DNA from: Caulobacter sp048541825
GTDB lineage: Bacteria > Pseudomonadota > Alphaproteobacteria > Caulobacterales > Caulobacteraceae
DNA: 64,000 bases
Reading direction: 5' to 3'
Assembly (NCBI RefSeq): GCF_048541825.1
Contig: NZ_CP183332.1
Coordinates: 3,534,001 to 3,598,000, forward strand
Each line of letters opens with the position of its first letter. Within the stretch, counting starts at the first letter, position 1. A model generated the notes under the pieces. The model did no database searches. It was not told where the DNA came from and was given only the letters and a program-made list of their open reading frames with translations. Position numbers and translations under genes: made by a program. Below are positions 44,626 through 53,143 of the stretch, one piece after another.

Positions 44626-45480
44626 ATGAAGATCGACGGCATAGAGATCAAACCCTCGGGAACTGCTCCCGAGCAACTTGCCGCCTACAGTCAATTGCTG
44701 GGGCGAGTGTTCGGGCCCCTGCCAAAGTTCAGGGTCTCGGCCCTGGAGTGGCTCTATAGAGACAACCCAGAGGGCCCCGTCGTCGGCGCCGACGCTTGGT
44801 CCGGCGACACGCTGGCCGCTCACTATGTCACTATTCCCATGCGGACGCGGGTCCAGGGCAGATCCGTGCGGGGCCTGCTGTCGCTCAACACCGCCACCGC
44901 GCCTGAATTCCAGGGCAAAGGCCTGTTCACGACCCTGGCCGACGCGGCCTATGCTGCGGCGCGCGAGCAGGGTTTTCAGGGCGTCTTCGGTTTCGCCAAT
45001 GCCAACAGCACGCCGGGCTTTCTGCGCAAGCTGGCCTTCCAGAAGGTTCGCAGCCTGGAGGCGGGCCTGCTTCTGCGACCGCCGCGCCGTCTGACCGACG
45101 CGCCGACCGATTTCCAGGTCGATTGGGCTCCGGCCAGTCTGGCCTGGCGCCTGGCCAATCCGGCGGCGAATTATCGGGTGGTGCGGCAGGGCAACCTGCT
45201 GGGCGTCTGGGCCGAGACCGGCGTTCGGGGCCTGCGCTGCGCCGCCTTCCTGGCGGGGCATCCGGAAGTGGCGGCCACCGGCGGTCGGCCCTGGATCCCG
45301 CCGCTGTTCATCGGTCTGGAGCCTCGGCTGTCACTGCCGGCTCACGGCTTCGCGCCGATCCCCGCCCGCCTGCGCCCCTCGCCGCTGAACATGATCTGGC
45401 GGCGCCTGGATCCGTCGCTGCCCGAGATGCTGGACCCCGCGACCACGGCGGTCAGCTTCCTCGATTTCGACCCCTACTGA
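44626..45480 (+). CDS. GNAT-fold N-acyltransferase
   Basis: A 284-residue protein. The acetyl-CoA loop is recognisable in TATAPEFQGKGLFTTLADAA (residues about 91-110, Q/R-x-x-G-x-G/A form), followed by FGFANANSTPGFLRKLAFQK, which is the usual GNAT beta5-alpha4 region. A second, poorly conserved GNAT-like half follows. It fits acyltransferases that modify amino-sugars in surface glycans. The stop is joined to the next start as TGATG, so it is coupled with the PIG-L gene. Confidence 0.8.
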   Translation: MKIDGIEIKPSGTAPEQLAAYSQLLGRVFGPLPKFRVSALEWLYRDNPEGPVVGADAWSGDTLAAHYVTIPMRTRVQGRSVRGLLSLNTATAPEFQGKGLFTTLADAAYAAAREQGFQGVFGFANANSTPGFLRKLAFQKVRSLEAGLLLRPPRRLTDAPTDFQVDWAPASLAWRLANPAANYRVVRQGNLLGVWAETGVRGLRCAAFLAGHPEVAATGGRPWIPPLFIGLEPRLSLPAHGFAPIPARLRPSPLNMIWRRLDPSLPEMLDPATTAVSFLDFDPY

Positions 45481-46232
45481 TGATGACCACCGTCTACATC
45501 CTGGCGCATTTCGACGACGAGTATGCAGCCCTGCCGCTGCTGCTTCGCGACTGTCGCGAGGGCGCCCAGCCCTGGCTGCTCTATGTCGCCGACTATGCCT
45601 CGCCGGCGCTATCGGCGCGAAGGCTCGCCGAAACGCGCGCCCTGCTGGCCAGTCTGGGCCTGCCTCCCGAGCAAGCGATCCATGTAGGAGCGGGGACCGG
45701 CGTCCTGGACGGGGCCGTGTTCGAGAGCCTGCCCGCCGCCCATGCCGCCGTGCAAGCCGCACTGACGCCGATTGGCCCGGTCGACCGGTTCGTCGTCGCC
45801 GCTTGGGAGGGTGGTCACGCCGATCATGACGCTTGCGCATTCATGACGGTCACTCTTCGAGACGCTCTCGACCCCGCCATCCCGATAGACCAGTTCGGAC
45901 TCTATAATGGACGCCGGCTGGTGGGCGGCCTGTTCCGCGCCTGCGCGCCCATCCCCGAGAACGGTCAGGTCCAGCGCCTGTCGCTCAGTCCGCGCGAGTG
46001 GATCGCCTTTGCCGCCGCAGTGCGATTCTTCCCGTCCCAGGCCAAGACATGGCTGGCCCTTTGGCCGTCGATGTTCCTGACCTTCCTGGTGCGCGGCGGC
46101 TTTGGCTATCAGACGCTGGCGGCAGGGCGCGTCCGCGAACGGCCCCATGCGGGGCCGCTGCTGTATGAGCGCCTGTTCAAAACGCCCTATCGATCGGTGC
46201 GCGCCCGGCTGGACACCTTCAACGACGCTTGA
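45480..46232 (+). CDS. PIG-L family deacetylase
   Basis: A 250-residue protein. The zinc motif AHFDDE (AHPDDE variant) is at residues 9-14 and the second motif GGHADHDAC is near 120, so the His-Asp-Asp and His metal ligands are present. PIG-L/LmbE enzymes remove N-acetyl groups from sugars. ATG at 45480 overlaps the upstream stop by one base. Paired with a GNAT acyltransferase it could replace acetyl with another acyl group on an amino-sugar. The last 14 bases overlap the converging sulfotransferase. Confidence 0.88.
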   Translation: MMTTVYILAHFDDEYAALPLLLRDCREGAQPWLLYVADYASPALSARRLAETRALLASLGLPPEQAIHVGAGTGVLDGAVFESLPAAHAAVQAALTPIGPVDRFVVAAWEGGHADHDACAFMTVTLRDALDPAIPIDQFGLYNGRRLVGGLFRACAPIPENGQVQRLSLSPREWIAFAAAVRFFPSQAKTWLALWPSMFLTFLVRGGFGYQTLAAGRVRERPHAGPLLYERLFKTPYRSVRARLDTFNDA

Positions 46233-47673
46233 CGAGCAGGATCAACCGTCGCAACGGCGCGGTCAGCCGCCAGCTGGTGCTGGCCTGCAGGGCCGCGATC
46301 GCCTGTTGCAACTCGGCAATATGATTGGCCTGGGCAGCCGCCAAGGCCTCAAGTCCGTTCGCATGGTGCTGGAAGGCGACAAGCTCGCGCTCAACCTGAT
46401 CCCGCGACCGCTGGAAGATCGCAGCCTTGGACTGTTCGGCCGCTGCCCGCTGACGCCAGACGGCCGTCTCGGCCGTGGCCGCCTCGGACTGCTGCCTAGC
46501 CGCTGTTGCGTCTTGCTCGGCAGTGAAGGCACGGCGGGCGGCGAGCTCGGCTTGCTGCTCTGCGACCTCGGCGCGCTGTCGCGCCGCCTGGGCTTGCTGC
46601 ACATTGGCCTCGGCGAGCTTTTCAGCGGCCTCGATCTGATCGCGCGCGGTCAGGCGGGCGGCCTCCGCGCCCTGTCGGGCCGCGTCGGCTTCGCCGTGCA
46701 ACTTGCCCAGCATCTGGCTGGCCGAGGCGAGCTCCTCGCGCAAGCCGGCGGCGGCGACCGACACGGTCTGTAGCGCAACGACCTCGCGTCGCATATCCAT
46801 ACAGACCGCGCCCATGGCCGAGTCCAGAGCGGCAATCTCGGCGGCGACCACATCAAGGATCTTGACCGGCGGCGCCTCGCCCCGGGCTGCGGCCTCGAAC
46901 CATTCGAACACAGCCCGTGCGCCGGACCAGACATCCGAGCGGGTCGAGAGGTCCTCGGCCGTGGCCTCATGGTGGCGATGCGACCGGTTGAGGAAGCCTT
47001 CTATATCCGCCGCCGCCGCTTCGGCCGACCGCGGGAGAGCTCGGCCAAGGGTCGCCTCCACGGCGGCCAGGGTCGCGCGCCAGTCGTCGAGCATGGCGTC
47101 ATAGTCGACAAACAGCCGGTCGGAGCCGCGCGTGTCGCGTTCGACCGCCAGCATGTAGCTGGTCCAGACCAGAACCGATTTCTGGGTCGAGAACCTGTTG
47201 CGTTCGAACAGCGAGCGGGCCACCGCCAGGGGGTTGCGGACCATGATCACATAAAGCGGCGTCACACCGCTATCGATCAGGACCTCGCGCCAGAACGGCG
47301 CCAGCACCGACGCGCGCGGGTCCTTCATGACCAGCAGGTCGGCCGCGCCGTAATTGGCGGCGACGAAGTCTTTGGCTTCGCCCAGGAAGGTCGACTTCAC
47401 CCCCGTCGCGCGATCGGCGACTCGCAGGGTGAAGACGTCGTCCCAGCTGGATTCAACAGACGCCAGGATCTTGTCATTGAGGGCGACCATTTCCCACGGC
47501 TCCCAGAAGCCGGCGGGATTGTCGGCGGCCGGGGCCATGACGCGCTCGGGCAGGGTCGCACCGCTGAGCGACAACAGACGCGCCATGGCAGAGGTGCCGC
47601 TGCGGTGCATCCCCGCGACCACAAGGGCGCGGCGGGCCGTCGTCGTCGTCGCGGTCTTGGCTGGTTTGGCCAT
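46219..47673 (-). CDS. Sulfotransferase with long C-terminal coiled coil
   Basis: A 484-residue protein. The N-terminal third to half is a sulfotransferase: 5'-phosphosulfate loop GMHRSGTSAMARLL at about 20-33, the 3'-phosphate region YVIMVRNPLAVARSLFERN near 150. Residues about 310-460 are Ala/Gln/Glu-rich heptads predicting a coiled coil, and it ends with STSWRLTAPLRRL, a tail often seen after coiled coils in large bacterial glycan-modifying proteins. It follows the GT8-like gene by 8 bases. Substrate unknown; the coiled coil may set oligomerisation or a length-measuring role. Confidence 0.87.
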   Translation of the reverse strand: MAKPAKTATTTTARRALVVAGMHRSGTSAMARLLSLSGATLPERVMAPAADNPAGFWEPWEMVALNDKILASVESSWDDVFTLRVADRATGVKSTFLGEAKDFVAANYGAADLLVMKDPRASVLAPFWREVLIDSGVTPLYVIMVRNPLAVARSLFERNRFSTQKSVLVWTSYMLAVERDTRGSDRLFVDYDAMLDDWRATLAAVEATLGRALPRSAEAAAADIEGFLNRSHRHHEATAEDLSTRSDVWSGARAVFEWFEAAARGEAPPVKILDVVAAEIAALDSAMGAVCMDMRREVVALQTVSVAAAGLREELASASQMLGKLHGEADAARQGAEAARLTARDQIEAAEKLAEANVQQAQAARQRAEVAEQQAELAARRAFTAEQDATAARQQSEAATAETAVWRQRAAAEQSKAAIFQRSRDQVERELVAFQHHANGLEALAAAQANHIAELQQAIAALQASTSWRLTAPLRRLILLVKRR

Positions 47674-47681
47674 TATGCCCC

Positions 47682-48740
47682 TTACCCCCGGCTATTGTCG
47701 TGGACGGCCGGCGCAATCAGGCCCTCGGCCTCCAGCCAGGCCTGATAGGTGCCTGAACCGCTCGCCAGCGGATCGGCAAACGCGGCGCGCAGATCGCCCC
47801 GCACGCGATACAGCTCGCGGTGCGATTTGGCGACCTCGCGGCCGTCCTCATAGCGACCGAACGCCCAGTAACCGGCCGGCACGCGCGGGTCGGTCGCTTC
47901 CGCGATCAGCCGCTTGTACCAGTTCCAGATCTCGTAGACCTCGTAGTTGTCCTTGGCGTAGCGGCGGGCCATCTGATCGCCGACAGGACCCAGCTTGGTA
48001 AAGTGCCAGAAGCGGATCGGCGAGCCGTTGGCCGTGATCCTGCCGTCGCGGCCGATGGCGATCTTGCGATGGGCGATGTTCCAGCTGGCGATGTTGTAGG
48101 CCGGATCGCGCAGGATCTTCACGTTCTCGAAGAACGACGGAACATGGTCGCACCAGCGCTGGTCGACGAACAGGCCGTTTGGAATGTCGTCATAGCAGAA
48201 GTTCAGCAGACGATCATTCCACCACTTGGCGAACCGCAGGCCCTCGCCGCGACCGCGCACGGCCACGAAGCCCAGATTGTAGATACCGGTCTTCAGGGCC
48301 GAGACCTCGTTGTCGAGGATGGCGCCGTACGATTCTTCTGGCTGCAGCAGGTGCGGCGTCAGGACGATATCGCTGGTTTCCAGCATCTCGATCAGAGGGT
48401 CCAGCCGGTCCAGCAGGGCCGTGTCAGGATCCAGATAGATGCAGATGTCCGCGCCCTTCTCGAGGGCCTGGTGCATGAACGGGCCCTTCACCGCCGTGCA
48501 GACCTCGATCACGTCATGCTTGAACAGCCAGGACTTGAAATCGGGGATGCCCAGGTCGTCGGCATAGACCAGGGTATCGAACTGTTCCTGCGACGGGTCC
48601 CAGTTCAGCGCCGCCGGCGGGCGATCGGTGATCAGGGCGACCAGCTCCCATTCCGGATGGCGCTGCCGCAGGGTCTTGAACAGCACCCGGGCCCGGTTGA
48701 GGTAGGAGAAGGTGAAGCTGGAATAGCAGACGACCTTCAT
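47682..48740 (-). CDS. GT8-like nucleotide-sugar glycosyltransferase
   Basis: A 352-residue cytoplasmic protein of the GT-A fold. It begins VVCYSSFTFSYLNRARVLFKTL, has DICIYLDPDTALLD near residue 98 as DXD-type metal site, and GIYNLGFVAVRG plus GLFVDQRWCDHVPSFF as acceptor-side motifs, all typical of glycogenin-like GT8 relatives annotated as capsule or surface glycosyltransferases. ATG overlaps the stop of the upstream GT-B gene by four bases. Confidence 0.82.
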   Translation of the reverse strand: MKVVCYSSFTFSYLNRARVLFKTLRQRHPEWELVALITDRPPAALNWDPSQEQFDTLVYADDLGIPDFKSWLFKHDVIEVCTAVKGPFMHQALEKGADICIYLDPDTALLDRLDPLIEMLETSDIVLTPHLLQPEESYGAILDNEVSALKTGIYNLGFVAVRGRGEGLRFAKWWNDRLLNFCYDDIPNGLFVDQRWCDHVPSFFENVKILRDPAYNIASWNIAHRKIAIGRDGRITANGSPIRFWHFTKLGPVGDQMARRYAKDNYEVYEIWNWYKRLIAEATDPRVPAGYWAFGRYEDGREVAKSHRELYRVRGDLRAAFADPLASGSGTYQAWLEAEGLIAPAVHDNSRG

Positions 48741-50308
48741 CGGCCCGCGCCCTTTGCAAGCAGGTCGCCGGTCATGCGGCTGAAGGTCATGTCGAAGTGC
48801 TGCGGCTTGCGCTTCGAGCGCGCCAGAGCCAAGGCCCCGCCATCACGGAAGAGCTCGAACAGCTCATGCTCGTCGGCGACCACCAGGCCGCGCGAAGCCG
48901 CATCGCCCGCCTCGACGAATTTCGGCACATTGCCGGCATCGGGCAAGGTCAGCACCGCCGCGCCAGCCGCCACCGCCTCATAGGCGGTGAAGCAGAAGGT
49001 CTCCGGGCACAACGACCAGATCACCGCGACGTCCAGATCGAGTGTCTCGACCGCCTCGGCCATGCTCCGCCCGCCCGGACCACCCACCTTCTCGAAGGTG
49101 GCGCTGCTGGCTTCGTCGGGGGCAAAGCCCAGATGCAGGAACTGGTAGCGGGGATCGCTGCGGAACATGTCTGCAAGACGCGCATAGACCGGCCAGCCCT
49201 TGTGGTCGGCGGGCATGCCCAGGAAGCCCACGCGCAGCGGAGCCTTGGCGGCGCGGAGCTTTTTCTTGACCGCTCGAGGCTCCAGCACCGCATGCGGCAG
49301 AACCCGGGTCGCCTTGGCTGCCTTGGGATAGGTCTTGCGCCACAGGGCCATGGCCGCTTCTGACGGCGCCACCGCCGTCAGCTCGAAGGCGCGGAAGAAG
49401 TCGCCGTGCTCGGCCAGATGGATCTGCCGCCGCTCGCCATAGATGCAGATCCCACAGGCCTGGCTGTCAGGGGGCGGCGCGCCGCAAAACACCACGTCGT
49501 TGCGCAGCAGGGCGTAGTTGCTGCAGACGCTGGCGAAGTCGTGGATCCAGAAAAAGCCCTTGCGCAGACCGGCGGCCTTGAGGATGGCGGTGATGGCCGG
49601 GATCGTGTGGCCCAGAAAGCTGTGCACAGCGAAGGTCGCCTTGCTGACCCGCCCCGTCAGGGCCTGGGCGACAGCTTCGGCCGAAAACAGGCCCGCGCGC
49701 TCGCCGTTGATCAGCAGGCCCACCAGGGGCTGGTCGGTTTCGACATCGATCACCGGCGAATGAGACGCCGGATAGATATGCAGGCGGGGCCGCCCGGCCT
49801 CGGCTATCGCGTCCGCCTCGCGGGTCAGGCACAGCTGAACGCCGCCCAGGCTGGCAGTGTAGTCATCATGGCTGACGGAGATGTGCAGGCCAGCCAGCGA
49901 GCCGGCTGCGTCGAGGGCGGCCTCAAGCTGCGCGACCGGCGTGACCTGGATCTTGCGCGCGGCGGTGCGAGCCCACAGGACGCGCTCCTCCAGCGGCGGG
50001 CTGTTTTTGAGAATGTCGTAGCGAAAGCCGTAGTCTTCCTTCAGCGGCCGACCTTCCAGCCGCCCGGTGATCACATAGTGCTCGAACGGATTGACGCCAG
50101 CCGACTTGATGTCCGGATTCACCGACAGATAGACATCCATGATGAACCAGGGCGCAGGATTGCGACCCTCGCTCCAGCCCATGTCCATGAAGTGCTGAAA
50201 GGGGTCGACGCCCGCCTCGGCGACGTCGGGATAGCGGTCCAGGTAGAAGGCCGCGTCGAAGGCCTCCCGAACAGGATTGGCCGCTTCGGTCTCGGTTGGC
50301 CCCGTCAT
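48737..50308 (-). CDS. GT-B glycosyltransferase with N-terminal FDxxYLxxYPDV-type repeats
   Basis: A 523-residue protein. The first 90 residues hold two degenerate copies of a repeat (FDAAFYLDRYPDVAEAGVDP then MDVYLSVNPDIKSAGVNP, each continuing as F-x-H-Y/F...G-W/R-x-E-G-R), followed by a linker and a GT-B domain. The C-terminal half has LRVGFLGMPADHKGWPVYARL and TAYEAVAAGAAVLTLPDAGNV for donor binding. Similar N-terminal repeats occur in large glycan-assembly glycosyltransferases. First gene of a three-gene overlapping set (GT-B, GT8-like, sulfotransferase); divergent from the acyltransferase at 50509. Confidence 0.83.
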   Translation of the reverse strand: MTGPTETEAANPVREAFDAAFYLDRYPDVAEAGVDPFQHFMDMGWSEGRNPAPWFIMDVYLSVNPDIKSAGVNPFEHYVITGRLEGRPLKEDYGFRYDILKNSPPLEERVLWARTAARKIQVTPVAQLEAALDAAGSLAGLHISVSHDDYTASLGGVQLCLTREADAIAEAGRPRLHIYPASHSPVIDVETDQPLVGLLINGERAGLFSAEAVAQALTGRVSKATFAVHSFLGHTIPAITAILKAAGLRKGFFWIHDFASVCSNYALLRNDVVFCGAPPPDSQACGICIYGERRQIHLAEHGDFFRAFELTAVAPSEAAMALWRKTYPKAAKATRVLPHAVLEPRAVKKKLRAAKAPLRVGFLGMPADHKGWPVYARLADMFRSDPRYQFLHLGFAPDEASSATFEKVGGPGGRSMAEAVETLDLDVAVIWSLCPETFCFTAYEAVAAGAAVLTLPDAGNVPKFVEAGDAASRGLVVADEHELFELFRDGGALALARSKRKPQHFDMTFSRMTGDLLAKGAGR

Positions 50309-50508
50309 CGCATTCCTTCCCGAGGCTTCGCCAAACCTAGAAGCGCGCCGCCTCGGGCGCTTGTCACAGATGACAGCTTCTTTCGGTGTTTCGGTCGGTC
50401 AACGTCAATAGCTTTCATGAAGGCCGGATGGCGCCCTCTCGCCGCCAGGCCATTGTCGCCAAACGTCCCAGGCCCTATTCGGGAAGCGTCACGACCCAGG
50501 GACCAGAC

Positions 50509-51432
50509 ATGTCGAGCAAATCCGAAGGGTTGAACGCTCCCGAAAACCGGATCGACCTTCGCGAACACCCGCGCCATGCGCCCCAGGTCGAGGGTACCGG
50601 CAATCACCTCGAGATCGGGGAAGGCACGCAGGTCGAGTCGCTGATCGTCATCAGCGGCGACGACAATCGTCTGATCATCGGAGATGGTTGCACCATCTCA
50701 GGCTTCGCGCCGGCGGGCGGCGGCACGGCCCTGATCGACCCAAAGCCGGGCGCCATGGCCAGTCTGACGATCCGGGGACGCGGCAACACGGTCGAGATCG
50801 ACCCAAAGCCGGGCGCCATGGCCAGTCTGACGATCCGGGGACGCGGCAACACGGTCGAGATCGACAAGAGCTGCCGGCTCGGCACCAACATTACCGTAGT
50901 CGGTGACAACAGCCGCATCCGCCTCGGACCGGGCTGCGCTATCAACGGCTTCATAAGCCTGCTGTCTCCTACCGGCTGTGCTTTGCTCGTCGGCGCCGGC
51001 ACCACTATGGTCCAGGTCTCTATCCAGCTGCATGAGCCCGGCCAGATCATCTTCGGCGAGGACTGCATGGTCTCATCCCAGGCCTATGTCTCGCTCAGCG
51101 ACATCCACCCGATCTATGACCGCGCAACAGGGCAGCGGGCCAATGCGGCGGCGGACGTCATCATCGGCGACCATGTCTGGCTTGGTCTGCGCAGCATGAT
51201 CATGAAAGGCGCGAAGATCGGCGACGGGGCCGTGGTCGCCGCTGGAGCGATCCTTTCCGGATCGGCGCCCGACCATGCGATCATGGCGGGCGTACCGGCG
51301 CGGGTCGTGCGCGAAAACATCATCTGGCGCAGAGAGCTGTCAGAGGGCGCGCCGGAGCCGGAACCTATGCTTTTACCGTCATCCCGCAGCTGGTGGCCGT
51401 TCGGGGCCTCCCACATTCGCTCCCCGGATTGA
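50509..51432 (+). CDS. Left-handed beta-helix acyltransferase with an internal tandem duplication
   Basis: A 307-residue hexapeptide-repeat protein. Coils run from about residue 30 to 240, and the C-terminal part DVIIGDHVWLGLRSMIMKGAK with GAVVAAGAILSG and MAGVPARVVREN is the xenobiotic/maltose acyltransferase core that binds acetyl-CoA. The SDIHPI segment carries the usual catalytic His. A 21-residue unit (DPKPGAMASLTIRGRGNTVE-type) is repeated exactly, coded by the 63-base duplication at 50733-50858. ATG at 50509 with AGGGA seven bases upstream is used instead of ATG 50386. It probably O-acetylates a surface sugar. Confidence 0.85.
   Translation: MSSKSEGLNAPENRIDLREHPRHAPQVEGTGNHLEIGEGTQVESLIVISGDDNRLIIGDGCTISGFAPAGGGTALIDPKPGAMASLTIRGRGNTVEIDPKPGAMASLTIRGRGNTVEIDKSCRLGTNITVVGDNSRIRLGPGCAINGFISLLSPTGCALLVGAGTTMVQVSIQLHEPGQIIFGEDCMVSSQAYVSLSDIHPIYDRATGQRANAAADVIIGDHVWLGLRSMIMKGAKIGDGAVVAAGAILSGSAPDHAIMAGVPARVVRENIIWRRELSEGAPEPEPMLLPSSRSWWPFGASHIRSPD
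50733..50858 (+). repeat. Perfect 63-base tandem duplication inside a coding gene
   Basis: Two identical 63-base units (50733-50795, 50796-50858) followed by the first seven bases of a third (GATCGAC). The unit is in frame and adds 21 residues. Zero differences between copies indicate recent origin or continuing exchange. Confidence 0.97.
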
Positions 51433-51496
51433 CCGCGCAAGCTTGCGCGCATCGGTGTCTAGCGCCTAACCTTCCCTAACTTTAACGGCGCACGCG

Positions 51497-52315
51497 ATGG
51501 CCAGCACCCCAATAACAGCCACAATCCTACGCAGGCGCGTCCTGGAGGATAGCGATTTTGGCCGCCACGATTCGTTGAACAAGATCCTGCGCTTGATGGC
51601 CCAGTGGCGCGCGACGCTGCTGTTCAACACCTACGTAAAGACTCATGGTCTCAAGATATTTTCCGGCCCCTTTCAGGGAATGGAATATCTGGACTACGCT
51701 ACAGAAGGCTGCCTGATGCCGCGCCTCATCGGCTGCTATGAGTCGGAGCTGCACGAAGATCTTCGGGACTTCGCAAAGGCCGGAATCGATGCGATCGTCG
51801 ATATCGGTTGCGCCGAGGGCTACTACGCTGTCGGTCTGGCTAGGCTGATGCCGGGCGCAATTGTGCACGCCTACGACACCGATGGACGCGCCCGAAAAGC
51901 CTGCGCTGATCTCGCGTCGCGGAACGGCGTCGAGGATCGGGTCATCATCAAGGAAGAATTCGTCGGCGAAATGTTCGAGGAGTTCGTCGATCGCAAGACC
52001 CTCGTTATCATCGACGCCGAAGGATACGAGGACGTGATCATGCGACCGGACCTCTATCCGGGACTGACAAAGCTCAACATCATCATGGAAACCCATCCGG
52101 GGCTCGTGCCCGGCGTTTTCGAACGCATGCTTGAAAGGTTTGGACCGTCGCACGACATCATCGTCCGCCGCCAGGGGCCGAAGACCATGCCGTTGCCCGA
52201 GTGGATGCAGGAGCTTGGGCACCTTGACCAACTCATCGCCGTCTGGGAATTTCGGGCGCGCATGACGCCTTGGTTGGTGATGACGCCCCGCAGCGCAAGC
52301 GCTATTGGCGGCTAA
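51497..52315 (+). CDS. SAM-dependent methyltransferase (FkbM-like)
   Basis: A 272-residue protein. The SAM-binding loop VDIGCAEGYYAVGLARLMPG is near residue 96, with IDAEGYEDVIM near 175 in the place of the FkbM motif and METHPGLVPG after it. It probably methylates a sugar hydroxyl. GC content appears lower than the flanking core genes. Upstream Shine-Dalgarno is weak, so ATG at 51497 is not certain. It lies between two acyltransferase genes on the same strand. Confidence 0.82.
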   Translation: MASTPITATILRRRVLEDSDFGRHDSLNKILRLMAQWRATLLFNTYVKTHGLKIFSGPFQGMEYLDYATEGCLMPRLIGCYESELHEDLRDFAKAGIDAIVDIGCAEGYYAVGLARLMPGAIVHAYDTDGRARKACADLASRNGVEDRVIIKEEFVGEMFEEFVDRKTLVIIDAEGYEDVIMRPDLYPGLTKLNIIMETHPGLVPGVFERMLERFGPSHDIIVRRQGPKTMPLPEWMQELGHLDQLIAVWEFRARMTPWLVMTPRSASAIGG

Positions 52316-52351
52316 ACTCCCGACCATAGGATCACCGAAAAGTACCCCCGC

Positions 52352-53143
52352 ATGAAAGTTTACGTTACCGAAGCCCTTCGTTCGCTAGCGAAGCGGCATC
52401 GCATTTTCACCGCCGATCCCGGCGACATGTGGCCGCTGGGTGGATCGGTCTATGTCGGCAATGATGCGACCGTCGAACCCTATGCGCATATCCTTTCCGG
52501 CACGGTCATTCCCAAGGCGATCGGCGCGTTCTCCTACGCCCACTCCCTGCTCGACAACCATCTGTCTATCGGTCGCTACACTTCGATTTCATGGCGCATG
52601 ACGATCATGGGCTCGGCACATCCTGCACATTGGGCCAGTTCGCACCCATTTTCCCATGGCCCATGGCCCTTGCATGGTATCCGCGCCTACCTCCTCGACA
52701 CCAATACAGGCCCCATCGCGGTCCATGCCTTCGATCAAGGCCCGCAGGAGATCGTGATTGGCAACGACGTGTGGATCGGCGCCGAGGTGATGATCAAGCG
52801 AGGCGTCACCATCGGCGACGGCGCGGTCATCGCCGCCCGCAGCATTATCACCAAGGACGTGCCGCCTTACGCCATTGTCGGCGGATCTCCAGCGCGGCTG
52901 ATCCGCTATCGCTTCGACGAGGCGCTCATCGAGGATCTTCAGGCGAGCCAATGGTGGCGGTATGGTCCAGACGTGTTGCAGCAACTGGATGTTCGCGACC
53001 CGGTGGGCTTCCCTGATCGCCTGCGGGAAGCCGAGGCGCGCGGTGACATTAGGCCGATGACCTTGGATCCTCTCACGGCGACGGCGATAATCGAAGCGAG
53101 CGTGATCGGACGACCAGTCGGAGGAGCGCCTACCGCGCCATGA
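52352..53143 (+). CDS. CatB/XAT-type hexapeptide O-acetyltransferase
   Basis: A 263-residue left-handed beta-helix protein. IGAFSYAHSLLDNHLSIGRYTSIS starts the coil, SAHPAHWASSHPF has the catalytic His region, and IGNDVWIGAEVMIKRG with GAVIAARSIITKDVPPYAIVGGSPARL forms the acetyl-CoA groove typical of CatB-related enzymes. It is 36 bases after the methyltransferase and ends overlapping by 14 bases with the converging glycosyltransferase. Confidence 0.88.
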   Translation: MKVYVTEALRSLAKRHRIFTADPGDMWPLGGSVYVGNDATVEPYAHILSGTVIPKAIGAFSYAHSLLDNHLSIGRYTSISWRMTIMGSAHPAHWASSHPFSHGPWPLHGIRAYLLDTNTGPIAVHAFDQGPQEIVIGNDVWIGAEVMIKRGVTIGDGAVIAARSIITKDVPPYAIVGGSPARLIRYRFDEALIEDLQASQWWRYGPDVLQQLDVRDPVGFPDRLREAEARGDIRPMTLDPLTATAIIEASVIGRPVGGAPTAP

